Origin: Ignavibacteria bacterium
Lineage (GTDB): Bacteria > Bacteroidota > Ignavibacteria > SZUA-365
Assembly (NCBI GenBank): GCA_002869275.1
Contig: PKTF01000379.1
Span: 1-64,000 of the forward strand
Length of the DNA stretch: 64,000 nt
Direction of reading: 5' to 3'
This document shows positions 36,541 through 45,590 of this stretch, piece by piece (within the stretch, counting starts at the first letter, position 1; each line of letters starts with the position of its first letter). The position numbers were made by a program, and so were the translations under genes. The notes under the pieces were generated by a model, which saw nothing but the letters and a program-made list of their open reading frames with translations, did no database searches and had not been told where the DNA came from.

Positions 36541-37980
36541 ATGTGCATACGATCAACAACACTGTTGCAGCTGTTCATCTCTCTGATGCTCGCAGGTATG
36601 TCGGCCTGCGACAGCACCGAGCCCTCAGAAGTGCCTGCTCCTCCACGGATAATCAGTGTCAGCGACACCACACAGGTGAACCAGACCGTTGATGTCGTGG
36701 CCGTCGCCGTGAGTGCCGATAACACGCCATTGACCTATGAAATAGACTGGGGAGACAAACGCGGCCTTCAATCCGTGCCTGATGTGGAAAGCGGCCTGTA
36801 CGTCACACTGCAGAACAGGTATTTCGATCCTGGGAACTACAGCATGCGCTGCCGTGTCATTGACGCGGGCGGACGCCTCTCCGCATGGTCACAAACCCTG
36901 CAATTGCATGTTTACGGACAGTCGGTCGTCGGCAAGGGTGATTGGTGGATGTTCATGCATGACGCACAGCATACGGGACGCAGTTCCTACCAGGGGCCGC
37001 TCTCACCGGTCCTGCTGTGGAAATACCACGCAGCCTCCCCTATTCGATCGAGCGCGACGTTTGACGCCTACGGACATGTGTATGTCGGTGCTGATGATTT
37101 TCGACTTCATGCCATTCTCCCCGGTGGAGCGCCCCGCTGGCAGTACTGGTCCGGCAACGCACAGATACAGAACAGCCCTGCGATAGCCTCGGACGGATCA
37201 GTGTACTTCGGTGGAAGCAGTGCCAACATTTACCGTATCAATCGGTTTGGTCTCAAAGAATGGAATACGTCCACAAACACTGCGATTACGACATCGAGCG
37301 TTGCTCTCGATGACGACGGCTCGATATATATCGGCAGCGAAGACGGCGGTTTGTATTGCCTGGATAATGACGGAATCGTAGTCTGGCAAATGGTGACGAA
37401 CGGACCGATTACCGGAAGTCCGGCTCTCTCAAGGGATGCGACACGTATTTACTTCGGCAGCAGTGACCGAATTCTTTACGCCGCTGATCGGCAGGGTAAC
37501 CTGGTGTGGACTTATCCGACGGGTGGAGCGATCAGCGGTTCTCCATCGATCGGTCCGCATGGATCGATATTCTTTGGGAGCGAGGACAACTATGTCTACG
37601 CGTTGACAATGAATGGGAATCTGCGTTGGAAACACAACCTCCATGCTGCTGTGCGGTCTGCACCGGCCATCGGGATTGAAGGACACATCTACGTTGTCAC
37701 TTCGGATGGTGTGCTCTACTGCTTCGATAATGCTGGAACCGTGATCTGGGACCTCCGTTTCAGCTCCGCAGGCGCTGACTCCAGTCCCATACTCGATATT
37801 CTGGAGACCGTTTACGTTTCAGATATCGAAGGGATCCTGTATGCCGTGTCACGTTCCGGGAAACTTCTCTGGCAGTACGACACCGAAGCACCTGTGCACT
37901 CGACTCCATCCATCGGCCCCAATGGAATTATCGTTATCGGCGATGATGACGGAATTCTGCATGCGATAGGAGATAAATAA
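36541..37980 (+). CDS. PQQ-type beta-propeller lipoprotein
   Basis: A 479-residue protein. The N-terminus has a hydrophobic segment and a plausible lipobox (AGMSAC, Cys at about 21). Residues about 35-125 resemble an Ig/PKD-type domain (TYEIDWGD, YSMRCRVIDAGG). From about 135 to the end there are at least eight repeats of the PQQ/BamB type (GSVYFGGSSANIYRINRFG, GSIYIGSEDGGLYCLDNDG, RIYFGSSDRILYAADRQG), forming a beta-propeller. No PQQ-binding catalytic residues are evident, so a binding or scaffold role in the envelope is likelier than a dehydrogenase. No operon partner was found. Confidence 0.8.
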   Translation: MCIRSTTLLQLFISLMLAGMSACDSTEPSEVPAPPRIISVSDTTQVNQTVDVVAVAVSADNTPLTYEIDWGDKRGLQSVPDVESGLYVTLQNRYFDPGNYSMRCRVIDAGGRLSAWSQTLQLHVYGQSVVGKGDWWMFMHDAQHTGRSSYQGPLSPVLLWKYHAASPIRSSATFDAYGHVYVGADDFRLHAILPGGAPRWQYWSGNAQIQNSPAIASDGSVYFGGSSANIYRINRFGLKEWNTSTNTAITTSSVALDDDGSIYIGSEDGGLYCLDNDGIVVWQMVTNGPITGSPALSRDATRIYFGSSDRILYAADRQGNLVWTYPTGGAISGSPSIGPHGSIFFGSEDNYVYALTMNGNLRWKHNLHAAVRSAPAIGIEGHIYVVTSDGVLYCFDNAGTVIWDLRFSSAGADSSPILDILETVYVSDIEGILYAVSRSGKLLWQYDTEAPVHSTPSIGPNGIIVIGDDDGILHAIGDK

Positions 37981-38080
37981 GAATGAGAAAAGAAGCCGTT
38001 AGGCATTGATATGAAAAGACTTGGCATAATACACCTGCGTGTCGGTGTTCAGTGGTCATGCTGCGTCTGGGGGGAATACA

Positions 38081-38308
38081 TCACGAGCGGATAATCAGCT
38101 TATAAAATGTCTGCCCTTCCTCCCTCCGCATGAAATCGAAATCGTGTTTGAATCCCATCTTTTTATTCAGAAAGAACGCCAACCGCTCGAGCAGTTTTTC
38201 GAGCGCTTCGTCTTCATCTCTGGCCCAGGTCTCACATTCCGGAATCGAGGGAATGGAAGCATCCACTCCTTCGATCGTTTTTTCCACAACAACAGTAAAC
38301 TGCAGCAT
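38081..38308 (-). CDS. HicB-like small protein
   Basis: A 75-residue protein whose pattern FTVVVEKTIEGVDASIPSIPECETWARDEDEALEKLLERLAFFL matches the HicB partial RNase-H-like fold. HicB proteins are antitoxins of HicA toxins, but no HicA gene is next to it and the usual C-terminal DNA-binding domain is absent. It lies 10 bases behind the acyl-CoA dehydrogenase gene on the same strand, so it may be co-transcribed. Many orphan HicB-like proteins have no known toxin. Confidence 0.6.
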   Translation of the reverse strand: MLQFTVVVEKTIEGVDASIPSIPECETWARDEDEALEKLLERLAFFLNKKMGFKHDFDFMRREEGQTFYKLIIRS

Positions 38309-38318
38309 ACAATCAGGG

Positions 38319-39458
38319 TCAGCTTAACAGGTACCGGGAAATCACCAGACGCTGGATTTCGGATGTACCCTCGCCGATCTGCAGAAGTCTCTGGTCACGA
38401 TAGAACCGTTCGATGTCATATTCCTTCATCAGGCCGTAGCCTCCATGAATCTGCACGGCTTCGTCCGCGACTTCCTTGGCGATTTCCGAACAGTACAGCT
38501 TCGCCATAGCGGATTCCTTGGCGAACGGCTGCCCAGTCTGCTTGAGCCAGCAGGCCTTGTAAAGCAGGTTTCTTGCGAGCTCAACTTTCATCGCCATGTC
38601 TGTCAGCTTGAAGGCGATCACCTGGAATTTGGAGATTTCCTTGCCGAATTGTTTGCGTTGCTTTGAATACTCCAACGCCATCTCATACGCGCCCTGCGCG
38701 AGGCCCAGTCCCATGGCTACGATGGACAGCCTGCCGTCATCGAGCGTTTGCAGCATGATATGCGAGCCATCCCCACGGGCGCCGAGCAGATGGTCTTCGG
38801 GTACCGTACAGTCATCGAAATACAGTTCAGATGTGTTCGATGCTCTCCACATCATCTTTTCCTTCATCGTCCGCTGGGTAAATCCCGGCGTGCTCTGATC
38901 GACGATGATGGTGGAAAACTCTTTCTTCCCGCCTTCTTCTCCTGAGACGGTCTGTACGGTCGCACCGAGAGTGATTTCGCTCGATCCGTTAGTGATGAAG
39001 ATCTTGGATCCGTTGATGATCCATTTCCCATCTTCAAGTCTGGCAGAGGTTTTTGAATTTCTCGAATCCGAACCTGCATCGGGTTCGGTCAGACCGAAGG
39101 CCCAGAGCCCGTCCCCGGTGCAGAGAGGAGGAATATACTTCTGTTTCTGTTCCTCACTGCCATAGTTGTACAGGGGGCCCAGACCCAGCGAATTATGTGC
39201 GGCAACTGTAGCGGCGTGCGAACCGTCGACACGAGCGAGTTCCTCAACCGCGATGATATAAGAGAGATAATCCATGCCCTGGCCGCCGTACTTGGTAGGA
39301 ACGACCATGCCGAAGAGTCCGAGTTCTCCCATCTGCTTCGTGAGCTCGTAGGAAAATTCTTCATTTTCGTCGAGTTCCTTGGCTCGGGGTTTGATTTCCT
39401 GTTCGGCAAACTCACGAACCGTACTCCGGATCATGCGATGTTCTTCATTCTCGTACAT
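38319..39458 (-). CDS. Acyl-CoA dehydrogenase
   Basis: A 379-residue FAD enzyme starting at the ATG behind GGAGGG. It has the standard domain order: helical N-terminal, beta middle with FAD motifs WAFGLTEPDAGSD and WIINGSKIFITNG, and helical C-terminal with QIHGGYGLMKEYDIERFYRD. The catalytic base is the Glu of GEGTSEIQR, the position used by short-chain and butyryl-CoA dehydrogenases. It oxidises acyl-CoA to enoyl-CoA, passing electrons to an electron-transfer flavoprotein. No other beta-oxidation genes are nearby. The chain-length preference is probably short to medium. Confidence 0.93.
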   Translation of the reverse strand: MYENEEHRMIRSTVREFAEQEIKPRAKELDENEEFSYELTKQMGELGLFGMVVPTKYGGQGMDYLSYIIAVEELARVDGSHAATVAAHNSLGLGPLYNYGSEEQKQKYIPPLCTGDGLWAFGLTEPDAGSDSRNSKTSARLEDGKWIINGSKIFITNGSSEITLGATVQTVSGEEGGKKEFSTIIVDQSTPGFTQRTMKEKMMWRASNTSELYFDDCTVPEDHLLGARGDGSHIMLQTLDDGRLSIVAMGLGLAQGAYEMALEYSKQRKQFGKEISKFQVIAFKLTDMAMKVELARNLLYKACWLKQTGQPFAKESAMAKLYCSEIAKEVADEAVQIHGGYGLMKEYDIERFYRDQRLLQIGEGTSEIQRLVISRYLLS

Positions 39459-39589
39459 AACGCCCTCCATGCGGCACTGTGCAGGTCATGCTGCAGAATT
39501 CTGCTATCGGCATGATTCCCGCTGCATGAGTATTCAACGGTGTGAACTGTTTTCAAGAATATACGTCATGGACGCCGCTGAATCCACCG

Positions 39590-41044
39590 TTATGCTCCCT
39601 TGTGCGGAAGGGGTTTTGGCGCGGTGTCGAAAATGACCTCTCCTCGGTCGGCCAGGAGTCTGTGCTCGTTCCTCTCACGTGCAGCGACCTTCTCTTCATG
39701 CGCAACGCGTTCGAAACGATACAGCACTCTGCCATCTTCACCCAGCGTCGTATTCCCACCGTACTCCGAAGCGACTGCTTGAAGGAGTTTTTCCATCTCC
39801 GCCTCGGAAATCGGCTGTTTGCTGCCCGTGTTCACGCGATTCAGCATCTGTTCCACAGTAAACGGCTTATCAGGGCGAGCGAAGATCTCACGCAGTATGC
39901 GGCGCTTACGATTTCGCGCCTTGCGCTGTGCTTCACGTCTGCTGACAACAGGGGCACGCAAAATCGGAATGAGAAAGAATAGCAGTGAAAAAATCATCGG
40001 CAGGACACCAAGAAACAGTCCGGCAAAATCGCCAGGAATCCCGAATTCTTCGAAGACATATGCGAAATCCGACATCAGATACGGAGACAGCATCAGAGCC
40101 GATGAAATCAACAGGTTAAAGGCGTTGAGACCGATAATCGCGGCATTCCTCCCCGAGGTGTTTCCTGTCTGCTGATATGGTGCTTCGTACTCGTCCCAGA
40201 ATAACTCTACCTTTCCGCCTTCCATCTCGCCGTCACCACTCATCAGCATGCGATCGAAACGCCCGATGAGCACACCGTCATCGGTGATTCGGGCCTCGCC
40301 ATTGAATCGCGTGAGGTAATCAGCCATGCGTTCGGAGGCCTGGTCATAGGTCCAACCCGCCAGAGCCACGATCTCGGTCATCGTCAGCATTCCGCGCTGT
40401 TCACGAAGCCAGGCGGCCACTTCCTTTTCATCGGCGAATGGGTCAAATGCCGGTCGTGGAGGACTGAAAACGAAGTCATACACTGACTGTACGAAACGCT
40501 TTTTCTTCTCCAGGTCCTGCTTCTTTTTGCGCTTTCGCTGTTGATAACTGCGATGCCTGTATCCGTCTCCATCCGTCGCATATACCACCGCCATATTTCG
40601 CGGAGCGAACCAGAACAGGTCTGCGAAAAGATCACCGATCCAGCTGAAACTGAAGATTCCGTCCTCATCGCGAGAATAGAAGATGAGTGCGAGGATAATG
40701 AGAACGTACACGATGAAATACACGATGAGCGTCACAGTGATCCAGACCTTGAATCCTGCCTTGAGACCTCTCCACAGCAGGTCGCCCATGGTCTGCAGAT
40801 GTTCGGCCAGGGACTTCTTCCCCCGACGGCGCAGAGATGTTCCGAAATTGAATAACACTTCCCCCGACTCGGTGACCTGTAACCGACACACATATCTGTT
40901 CATCAGGATTTCGAGAGCCTGCTCCGCATCGAATAGTGAGAGTCCGCTCGCCGCGGCAGCGTCGGCCACCGTCAATGATCCTGAAAACGATGGTAACGTC
41001 TGTTCGAGAACAGTAAGCGCTTGATCCGATTGTATCTCAGCCAT
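39590..41044 (-). CDS. Membrane protein with three winged-helix-like repeats
   Basis: A 484-residue protein not recognised as a named family. Three similar blocks of about 60 residues occur at about 18-68, 215-263 and 392-446. Each begins with a G/K-x-(L/F)-T-(V/M) strand-helix, has a helix-turn-helix-like middle and ends in an E/D-D/S-G-x-V-L-hydrophobic-F strand (ESGEVLFNF, DDGVLIGRF, EDGRVLYRF). Hydrophobic segments lie at about 97-124, 300-322 and 337-363. Basic stretches RRRGKKS, QQRKRKKKQ and RRKAQRKARNRKRR flank them and suggest a cytoplasmic face. A membrane-bound nucleic-acid or protein-binding scaffold is possible. It lies upstream of the acyl-CoA dehydrogenase gene by 131 bases. 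Confidence 0.6.
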   Translation of the reverse strand: MAEIQSDQALTVLEQTLPSFSGSLTVADAAAASGLSLFDAEQALEILMNRYVCRLQVTESGEVLFNFGTSLRRRGKKSLAEHLQTMGDLLWRGLKAGFKVWITVTLIVYFIVYVLIILALIFYSRDEDGIFSFSWIGDLFADLFWFAPRNMAVVYATDGDGYRHRSYQQRKRKKKQDLEKKKRFVQSVYDFVFSPPRPAFDPFADEKEVAAWLREQRGMLTMTEIVALAGWTYDQASERMADYLTRFNGEARITDDGVLIGRFDRMLMSGDGEMEGGKVELFWDEYEAPYQQTGNTSGRNAAIIGLNAFNLLISSALMLSPYLMSDFAYVFEEFGIPGDFAGLFLGVLPMIFSLLFFLIPILRAPVVSRREAQRKARNRKRRILREIFARPDKPFTVEQMLNRVNTGSKQPISEAEMEKLLQAVASEYGGNTTLGEDGRVLYRFERVAHEEKVAARERNEHRLLADRGEVIFDTAPKPLPHKGA

Positions 41045-41146
41045 GAAATCCTGCTGCTGTTACAGTGTAGTGAATGTAGTAAAACACTGCGACTTTGTAT
41101 GTATGCATCGAGCTGACGATATTTCACTGCACATGAAAACACCGAT

Positions 41147-42751
41147 ATGAAACGCAAACGCCTCAATACCATTCTCCTGGTGCTGCTTCTGCTGATCCTC
41201 CTCCCGGCATTGATGTACACGGGTTATGAGCTTTCACGGTTGAGCGAATCGGAATCAGAGCTGTCGCAGCTGTATGAACAGCAGTTGGATGCGGTCCTGT
41301 TTTCGATCAACCAATACGCATGGGATATCACGGGCAGTTGGATGAATATGGTCGAGCAGGAATTATCCGGGTCCGGTGATGTGATCCTGACCGGATTTCC
41401 TGATGACAGGGGTTCACCCGATTTCCTGTCGGAATTTCTGCAGTCGACACCGTCGGTGCATGCCGTGTTGCTGTTCGATTCCACCGGGAGCTTGCTCCGT
41501 GAACTGCCCTCCCCCATGGACACAAGACCAAGGTTTGAATGCGGCATTCAGCTGAGCGACAGTCTCCGGGGAAACGACGCCATGCGTGCTCGCCTCCTTC
41601 GCCTCCATGCAGGGCAGTATCAGAAAATCGAACCGGTGCAGCTTTCCTCGGATAGCGGTTCCTCAATGCTCGCCCTGGTAGCCACTGTAAGAAGCGGCAG
41701 CGGACGCACACTGCTGGTTGCACTGTGCATCGACTCTGAATTCTTCATCAATCTCGTTCTCGGCCCGAAATTCCACGAGATCGCGGGCGACAGCTTCCTG
41801 TTATTCTGCGTCGACACAAGAGACAATCGTATCGTACTTGCGACAACGGCTACCTCAGGCAAGCTGCATCTTTCGCAGTCCCGCAGTCTCTGGCTGTTTC
41901 CGCACTACGAATTCGGGATCCGGCTCAAGGACAGGACGCTACAGGATGTTGCCGAGGAGCGTTTTCGCGAAAACAGCATATTATTTCTTTCCGTCGACCT
42001 GCTTCTCGTCATTGCTGCGCTGTTCGTCTATCGCAACCTCAGACGTGAAGTTGAGCTTGCGCAGTTGAAATCTGATTTCGTTTCCAACGTGTCGCACGAA
42101 TTGAAAACACCTCTCGCGCTCATTCGCATGTATGCCGAGACGCTCGAGATGAACCGCATTTCCTCGGAAGAAAAGAAGCGCGAGTATTACAGTATCATCG
42201 TCCAGGAAACAGAGCGACTGACCCGGCTGATCAATAACGTGCTTACGTTTTCCCGCATCGAAGCCGGACGCAAGGAATACCGTTTCGCGGAAACCGATAT
42301 CAATCGCGTCGTCGGAGACGTCATGTCCATGTATCGCTTTCATCTCGAGCACCGGGGGTACGCCGCAGAAGTGCAGACTGCGACGGAGCTCCCTCGTATT
42401 CAGGCAGACGAGGAGGCCGTGGCGGAAGCGCTGCTCAACCTTTTGGACAATGCCATGAAGTACAGCGGAGACACCAAGGAGATCCGCCTGGCAACAGGCA
42501 CGGAAAACGACATGGTATTCATCGCTGTACGCGACAGGGGAATCGGCATCGCAGCGGAACATCAGAAACATATTTTTGAGAAGTTTTATCGAGTATCAGA
42601 CGGACTCGTTCACACGGCCAAAGGCAGCGGCCTCGGCTTGTCCCTGGTATCCCACATCATGAATGCGCATGGCGGTAAAGTCGAGCTGAAAAGCGAACCT
42701 GGAGAAGGCAGCTGTTTCCGTCTCTATTTCCCATGTGATTACAAGTCTTAA
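41147..42751 (+). CDS. Two-component sensor histidine kinase
   Basis: A 534-residue kinase with TM1 at about 8-28, an extracytoplasmic sensor of about 245 residues and TM2 at about 278-297. No HAMP domain is evident; the second helix leads almost directly to the dimerisation domain with His317 (FVSNVSHELKTPLALIR). The ATPase domain has N-box LLNLLDNAMKYS, DRGIGI, F-box and GSGLGLSLV. The sensor contains a double-Cache-like layout (HAVLLFDSTGSLL, DTRDNRIVLAT), but this is tentative. It is followed by an OmpR-type regulator 22 bases downstream, its obvious partner. Confidence 0.92.
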   Translation: MKRKRLNTILLVLLLLILLPALMYTGYELSRLSESESELSQLYEQQLDAVLFSINQYAWDITGSWMNMVEQELSGSGDVILTGFPDDRGSPDFLSEFLQSTPSVHAVLLFDSTGSLLRELPSPMDTRPRFECGIQLSDSLRGNDAMRARLLRLHAGQYQKIEPVQLSSDSGSSMLALVATVRSGSGRTLLVALCIDSEFFINLVLGPKFHEIAGDSFLLFCVDTRDNRIVLATTATSGKLHLSQSRSLWLFPHYEFGIRLKDRTLQDVAEERFRENSILFLSVDLLLVIAALFVYRNLRREVELAQLKSDFVSNVSHELKTPLALIRMYAETLEMNRISSEEKKREYYSIIVQETERLTRLINNVLTFSRIEAGRKEYRFAETDINRVVGDVMSMYRFHLEHRGYAAEVQTATELPRIQADEEAVAEALLNLLDNAMKYSGDTKEIRLATGTENDMVFIAVRDRGIGIAAEHQKHIFEKFYRVSDGLVHTAKGSGLGLSLVSHIMNAHGGKVELKSEPGEGSCFRLYFPCDYKS

Positions 42752-42773
42752 GCAACATGAAGGAGAATTCGTC

Positions 42774-43466
42774 ATGCCGATGATCCTCGTCATCGACGAT
42801 GAAGCGGACATGCGCCGCGGTCTCGTCGACAATCTGCACTTCGAAGGCTACGAAACTGCTGAGGCGGAAGATGGCATCGCAGCCCTTGAGCTGATTTCAT
42901 CTACTCCTGCAGATCTGATCCTTCTCGATGTCATGATGCCAGGCAAAAATGGCTTCGACGTCTGTCGTGAAGTGCGGGCGAAAGGCATCGACACTCCCAT
43001 CATCATGCTCACCGCCAAGGGCGAGGAAATCGATCGCGTGCTCGGACTTGAGATGGGAGCGGACGATTACATCACCAAGCCCTTCAGCCTGCGGGAATTG
43101 CTTGCCCGTGTGAAAGCCGTGCTGCGACGTTCGCAATCGCAGCCCCCTGCAGCCGGGCACGCGGTGCGAATCGGTCGATTGACCGTGGAATTTCAATCCT
43201 ATCGCGCAGCGGAAGGCAACACGGAAGTCACGTTGACACATCGTGAATATGAAGTGCTACGATATCTCTGGGAACACCGTCGCAAGACCGTGAGCCGCGA
43301 CAGTCTGCTCGAGAATGTCTGGGGCTACGATGAACATATATCCACGAGGACGATCGACAACTTCGTCCTGAAACTGCGCCAGAAAATCGAAGTGGACCCC
43401 TCGCATCCTCGCGTTATCATGACCGTACACGGTGTCGGATACAAACTGCTCGAAAGCGGCCTGTGA
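42774..43466 (+). CDS. OmpR/PhoB-family response regulator
   Basis: A 230-residue regulator. The ATG chosen follows AAGGAG by 8 bases and gives MPMILVIDDE; a start 39 bases upstream lies inside the kinase gene. The receiver has Asp52 (LILLDVMMPG), LTAKG and ITKPFS. The C-terminal winged helix (about 130-228) has LTHREYEVLRYLWEHRRKTVSRD and VHGVGYKLL. It is the transcriptional partner of the kinase upstream. The secreted jelly-roll protein 85 bases further on is a candidate target. Confidence 0.94.
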   Translation: MPMILVIDDEADMRRGLVDNLHFEGYETAEAEDGIAALELISSTPADLILLDVMMPGKNGFDVCREVRAKGIDTPIIMLTAKGEEIDRVLGLEMGADDYITKPFSLRELLARVKAVLRRSQSQPPAAGHAVRIGRLTVEFQSYRAAEGNTEVTLTHREYEVLRYLWEHRRKTVSRDSLLENVWGYDEHISTRTIDNFVLKLRQKIEVDPSHPRVIMTVHGVGYKLLESGL

Positions 43467-43551
43467 CATCTGATGACAAAAAGTGACTCAGACACGACAC
43501 CTCGCTCCATCAGCACCCGTACATTGGATATATGATGCACCCGGCACACTG

Positions 43552-44622
43552 ATGAGAACACTTCTGTTTCATATCGTCCTTTTCTCCCTCGTTTCCTGCG
43601 CGGCAGCACAGGAAATGGAGCAAGTGGTGGATTTGACCGGTCGTTGGAGATTCGAGATCGGTGATGACACGACTTGGGCGAGCAAGAATTTCGACGATTC
43701 GGATTGGGACCGTATTGCGGTACCTGATTACTGGGAAAACCAGGGATATCCAGGGTACGACGGATGGGCCTGGTACCGCCAGAGCTTCAGAATCAACGAA
43801 TCGTACCGCTATGCCTCCCTCTTCCTGCATATGGGAGGGATCGATGACATCGACGAAGTGTATGTCAACGGCAAACTCCTATCCTTCAGCGGCTCCCCAC
43901 CTCCGCAATACTTTACCGCCTACGCCGAGGATCGTTGGTATTATCTCCCGTATGAGTATCTCTCCTATCACGATGAAAACGTAGTTGCAGTGCGCGTGTT
44001 CGACCGCGAAATGGGAGGCGGCATCATCAGGGGTAGAATCGGGATATACAGACAGCTCTCCTACCTCGTTCCGGATCAATCACTGCGCGGAAACTGGAAG
44101 CTGCGCCTCGGCGATCGACGCGAATGGAGCAAACCAGACTACAGCGATGACGACTGGCATGACGTATTCGTGCCGGCGTACTGGGAAACGCAACGCGATA
44201 GACATTACGACGGTTTCGGCTGGTACCGTCGGCATTTTCGACTGGACCCCGCGCTTGCCAATCAGAGGCTCATCCTGCTTCTCGGACGTATCGATGATGT
44301 TGACGAAGTATGGTTGAACGGCAAACAGATTGGCCGTACCGGAAAGATGCCGGAGCAACGCGGCACCTTCTTCGATAACAGTTCATATCTGAAACTGCGC
44401 TCCTACTACATTCCGAAAACACTGCTGAGAGCAAATGAGGATAACGTCATAGCGGTACGCATCTACGACGGCTTCATGCACGGCGGGATGTATCAGGGTC
44501 CAATCGGCCTGGTCAGACAGAAACGGTATCGGGAATGGGACGCAAAAAGCACGCGGCATGAGAAGGGAGGTTTTCAGCGTCTCATCGAATCTATTTTTGG
44601 GAAGTCTGAACAGAACCGGTGA
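43552..44622 (+). CDS. Secreted protein with two tandem GH2-type jelly-roll domains
   Basis: A 356-residue protein from the ATG that opens a signal peptide (FSLVSCAAAQ; LVSC could also be a lipobox). Two homologous domains follow, about 27-167 and 178-325. Both have the glycoside hydrolase 2 N-terminal sugar-binding jelly-roll pattern: GxWxxxxGD, a W/Y-S-x-x-D/N-(F/Y)-(S/D)-D-x-D-W block, P-x-Y-W-E, WYR-x-x-F, the GxIDD-x-DEV-(Y/W)-(V/L)-NGK core and a NV-(V/I)-AVR-(V/I) end. There is no glycosidase catalytic domain. It probably binds a polysaccharide or cell-surface glycan. Position behind a two-component system suggests controlled expression. The end overlaps the convergent EamA gene by 32 bases. 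Confidence 0.75.
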   Translation: MRTLLFHIVLFSLVSCAAAQEMEQVVDLTGRWRFEIGDDTTWASKNFDDSDWDRIAVPDYWENQGYPGYDGWAWYRQSFRINESYRYASLFLHMGGIDDIDEVYVNGKLLSFSGSPPPQYFTAYAEDRWYYLPYEYLSYHDENVVAVRVFDREMGGGIIRGRIGIYRQLSYLVPDQSLRGNWKLRLGDRREWSKPDYSDDDWHDVFVPAYWETQRDRHYDGFGWYRRHFRLDPALANQRLILLLGRIDDVDEVWLNGKQIGRTGKMPEQRGTFFDNSSYLKLRSYYIPKTLLRANEDNVIAVRIYDGFMHGGMYQGPIGLVRQKRYREWDAKSTRHEKGGFQRLIESIFGKSEQNR

Positions 44623-45505
44623 GTCCCTCCCCTCGTTCCAGGACCTTCTGCACAACGATCCCCCCCACGATCAGGACCAATCCGACAACCGTTGAAGGAT
44701 AGATATTCTCTCCAACAACGAGATGAATGACAATCAGGGAGAGAAATGGTGACAGAAATACGAGGTTACTGATCCTCGCTGTGGTCGTGGACAGTTTCAG
44801 CGCCTGCATCCAGAAGACGAAGGTAAGTCCCATCTCGAATATCCCGACATACACCCCACCCCAAAGGCCTGGCCCCAGTTGCTCCCAGCTGCCGATGGCC
44901 AGGAATAAAATGAAAACATAGGCCGCCCCGAACAGGAAGTTCACTGCGAGACGGAGAATGGGATCTCCGTGCTTTCTCATGTTCAGAATCCAGTAGGACG
45001 CCCAGATCACCGAACTACCCACTGCAAGGGACACCCCTTCCACATCAGTAAACGAGAGTGACAGCAGTTCGCCGCGCGTGGAAATTATAGCGACGCCCGT
45101 GAAGCTGACCAGCATGGCGATGATGATTTTCCAGCTGATGCTTTGACGCAGGAATATCACGGACAACAGAACAAGGACGATGGGCCAGGTATAATTCAGA
45201 GGCTGTGCTTCCTGAGCGGGAAGCAGGTCGTATGCACGAAAAAGCACGAGGTAGTAGAGAAACGGATTGATGAGGCCCAGACCTGCAGATCGCAACCAAT
45301 CGCTCAGCCCCCATTGTCTCAGTTCTCCCAGACTTCCCTTCACAGAGGCTGCCACCAGAAGCACGAACAGAGAAGTAATCGTGGATATCGTGAGCAGTTC
45401 GACAACCCCGGTACTTCCGAGTGTCAGCTTAAATGCGGAGGCCACGGTAGACCAGCAGAGGATCGCCGCGATGGCGTAACTATATGCCTTGTTCTGTGTG
45501 TTCAT
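44591..45505 (-). CDS. EamA/DMT-family transporter
   Basis: A 304-residue membrane protein starting MNTQNKAYSYAIAAILCWSTVASAF; a longer reading from 45655 begins with non-membrane sequence and is unlikely. Ten hydrophobic helices in two homologous EamA halves, with the usual PAQEAQPLNYTWPIVLVLLSVIFLRQ and the second-half NLVFLSPFLSLIVIHLVVGENIYPST. The drug/metabolite transporter superfamily exports amino acids, nucleotides or other metabolites; the substrate cannot be assigned. It stands alone behind the terminator of the phosphate operon. Confidence 0.88.
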   Translation of the reverse strand: MNTQNKAYSYAIAAILCWSTVASAFKLTLGSTGVVELLTISTITSLFVLLVAASVKGSLGELRQWGLSDWLRSAGLGLINPFLYYLVLFRAYDLLPAQEAQPLNYTWPIVLVLLSVIFLRQSISWKIIIAMLVSFTGVAIISTRGELLSLSFTDVEGVSLAVGSSVIWASYWILNMRKHGDPILRLAVNFLFGAAYVFILFLAIGSWEQLGPGLWGGVYVGIFEMGLTFVFWMQALKLSTTTARISNLVFLSPFLSLIVIHLVVGENIYPSTVVGLVLIVGGIVVQKVLERGEGLTGSVQTSQK

Positions 45506-45542
45506 CAGCTTACTTTGACGCTGAATATACAAGAAAATGAAA

Positions 45543-45570
45543 AACGGGTTCCGAAAAATCGGAACCCGTT
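45543..45570 (-). terminator. Intrinsic terminator of the phosphate operon
   Basis: A perfect 12-base stem AACGGGTTCCGA/TCGGAACCCGTT with a four-base loop lies 20 bases after the transporter stop on the minus strand and is followed there by a T-rich run (TTCATTTTC). Confidence 0.88.
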
Positions 45571-45590
45571 CTATGGATAGCATGAAAATG

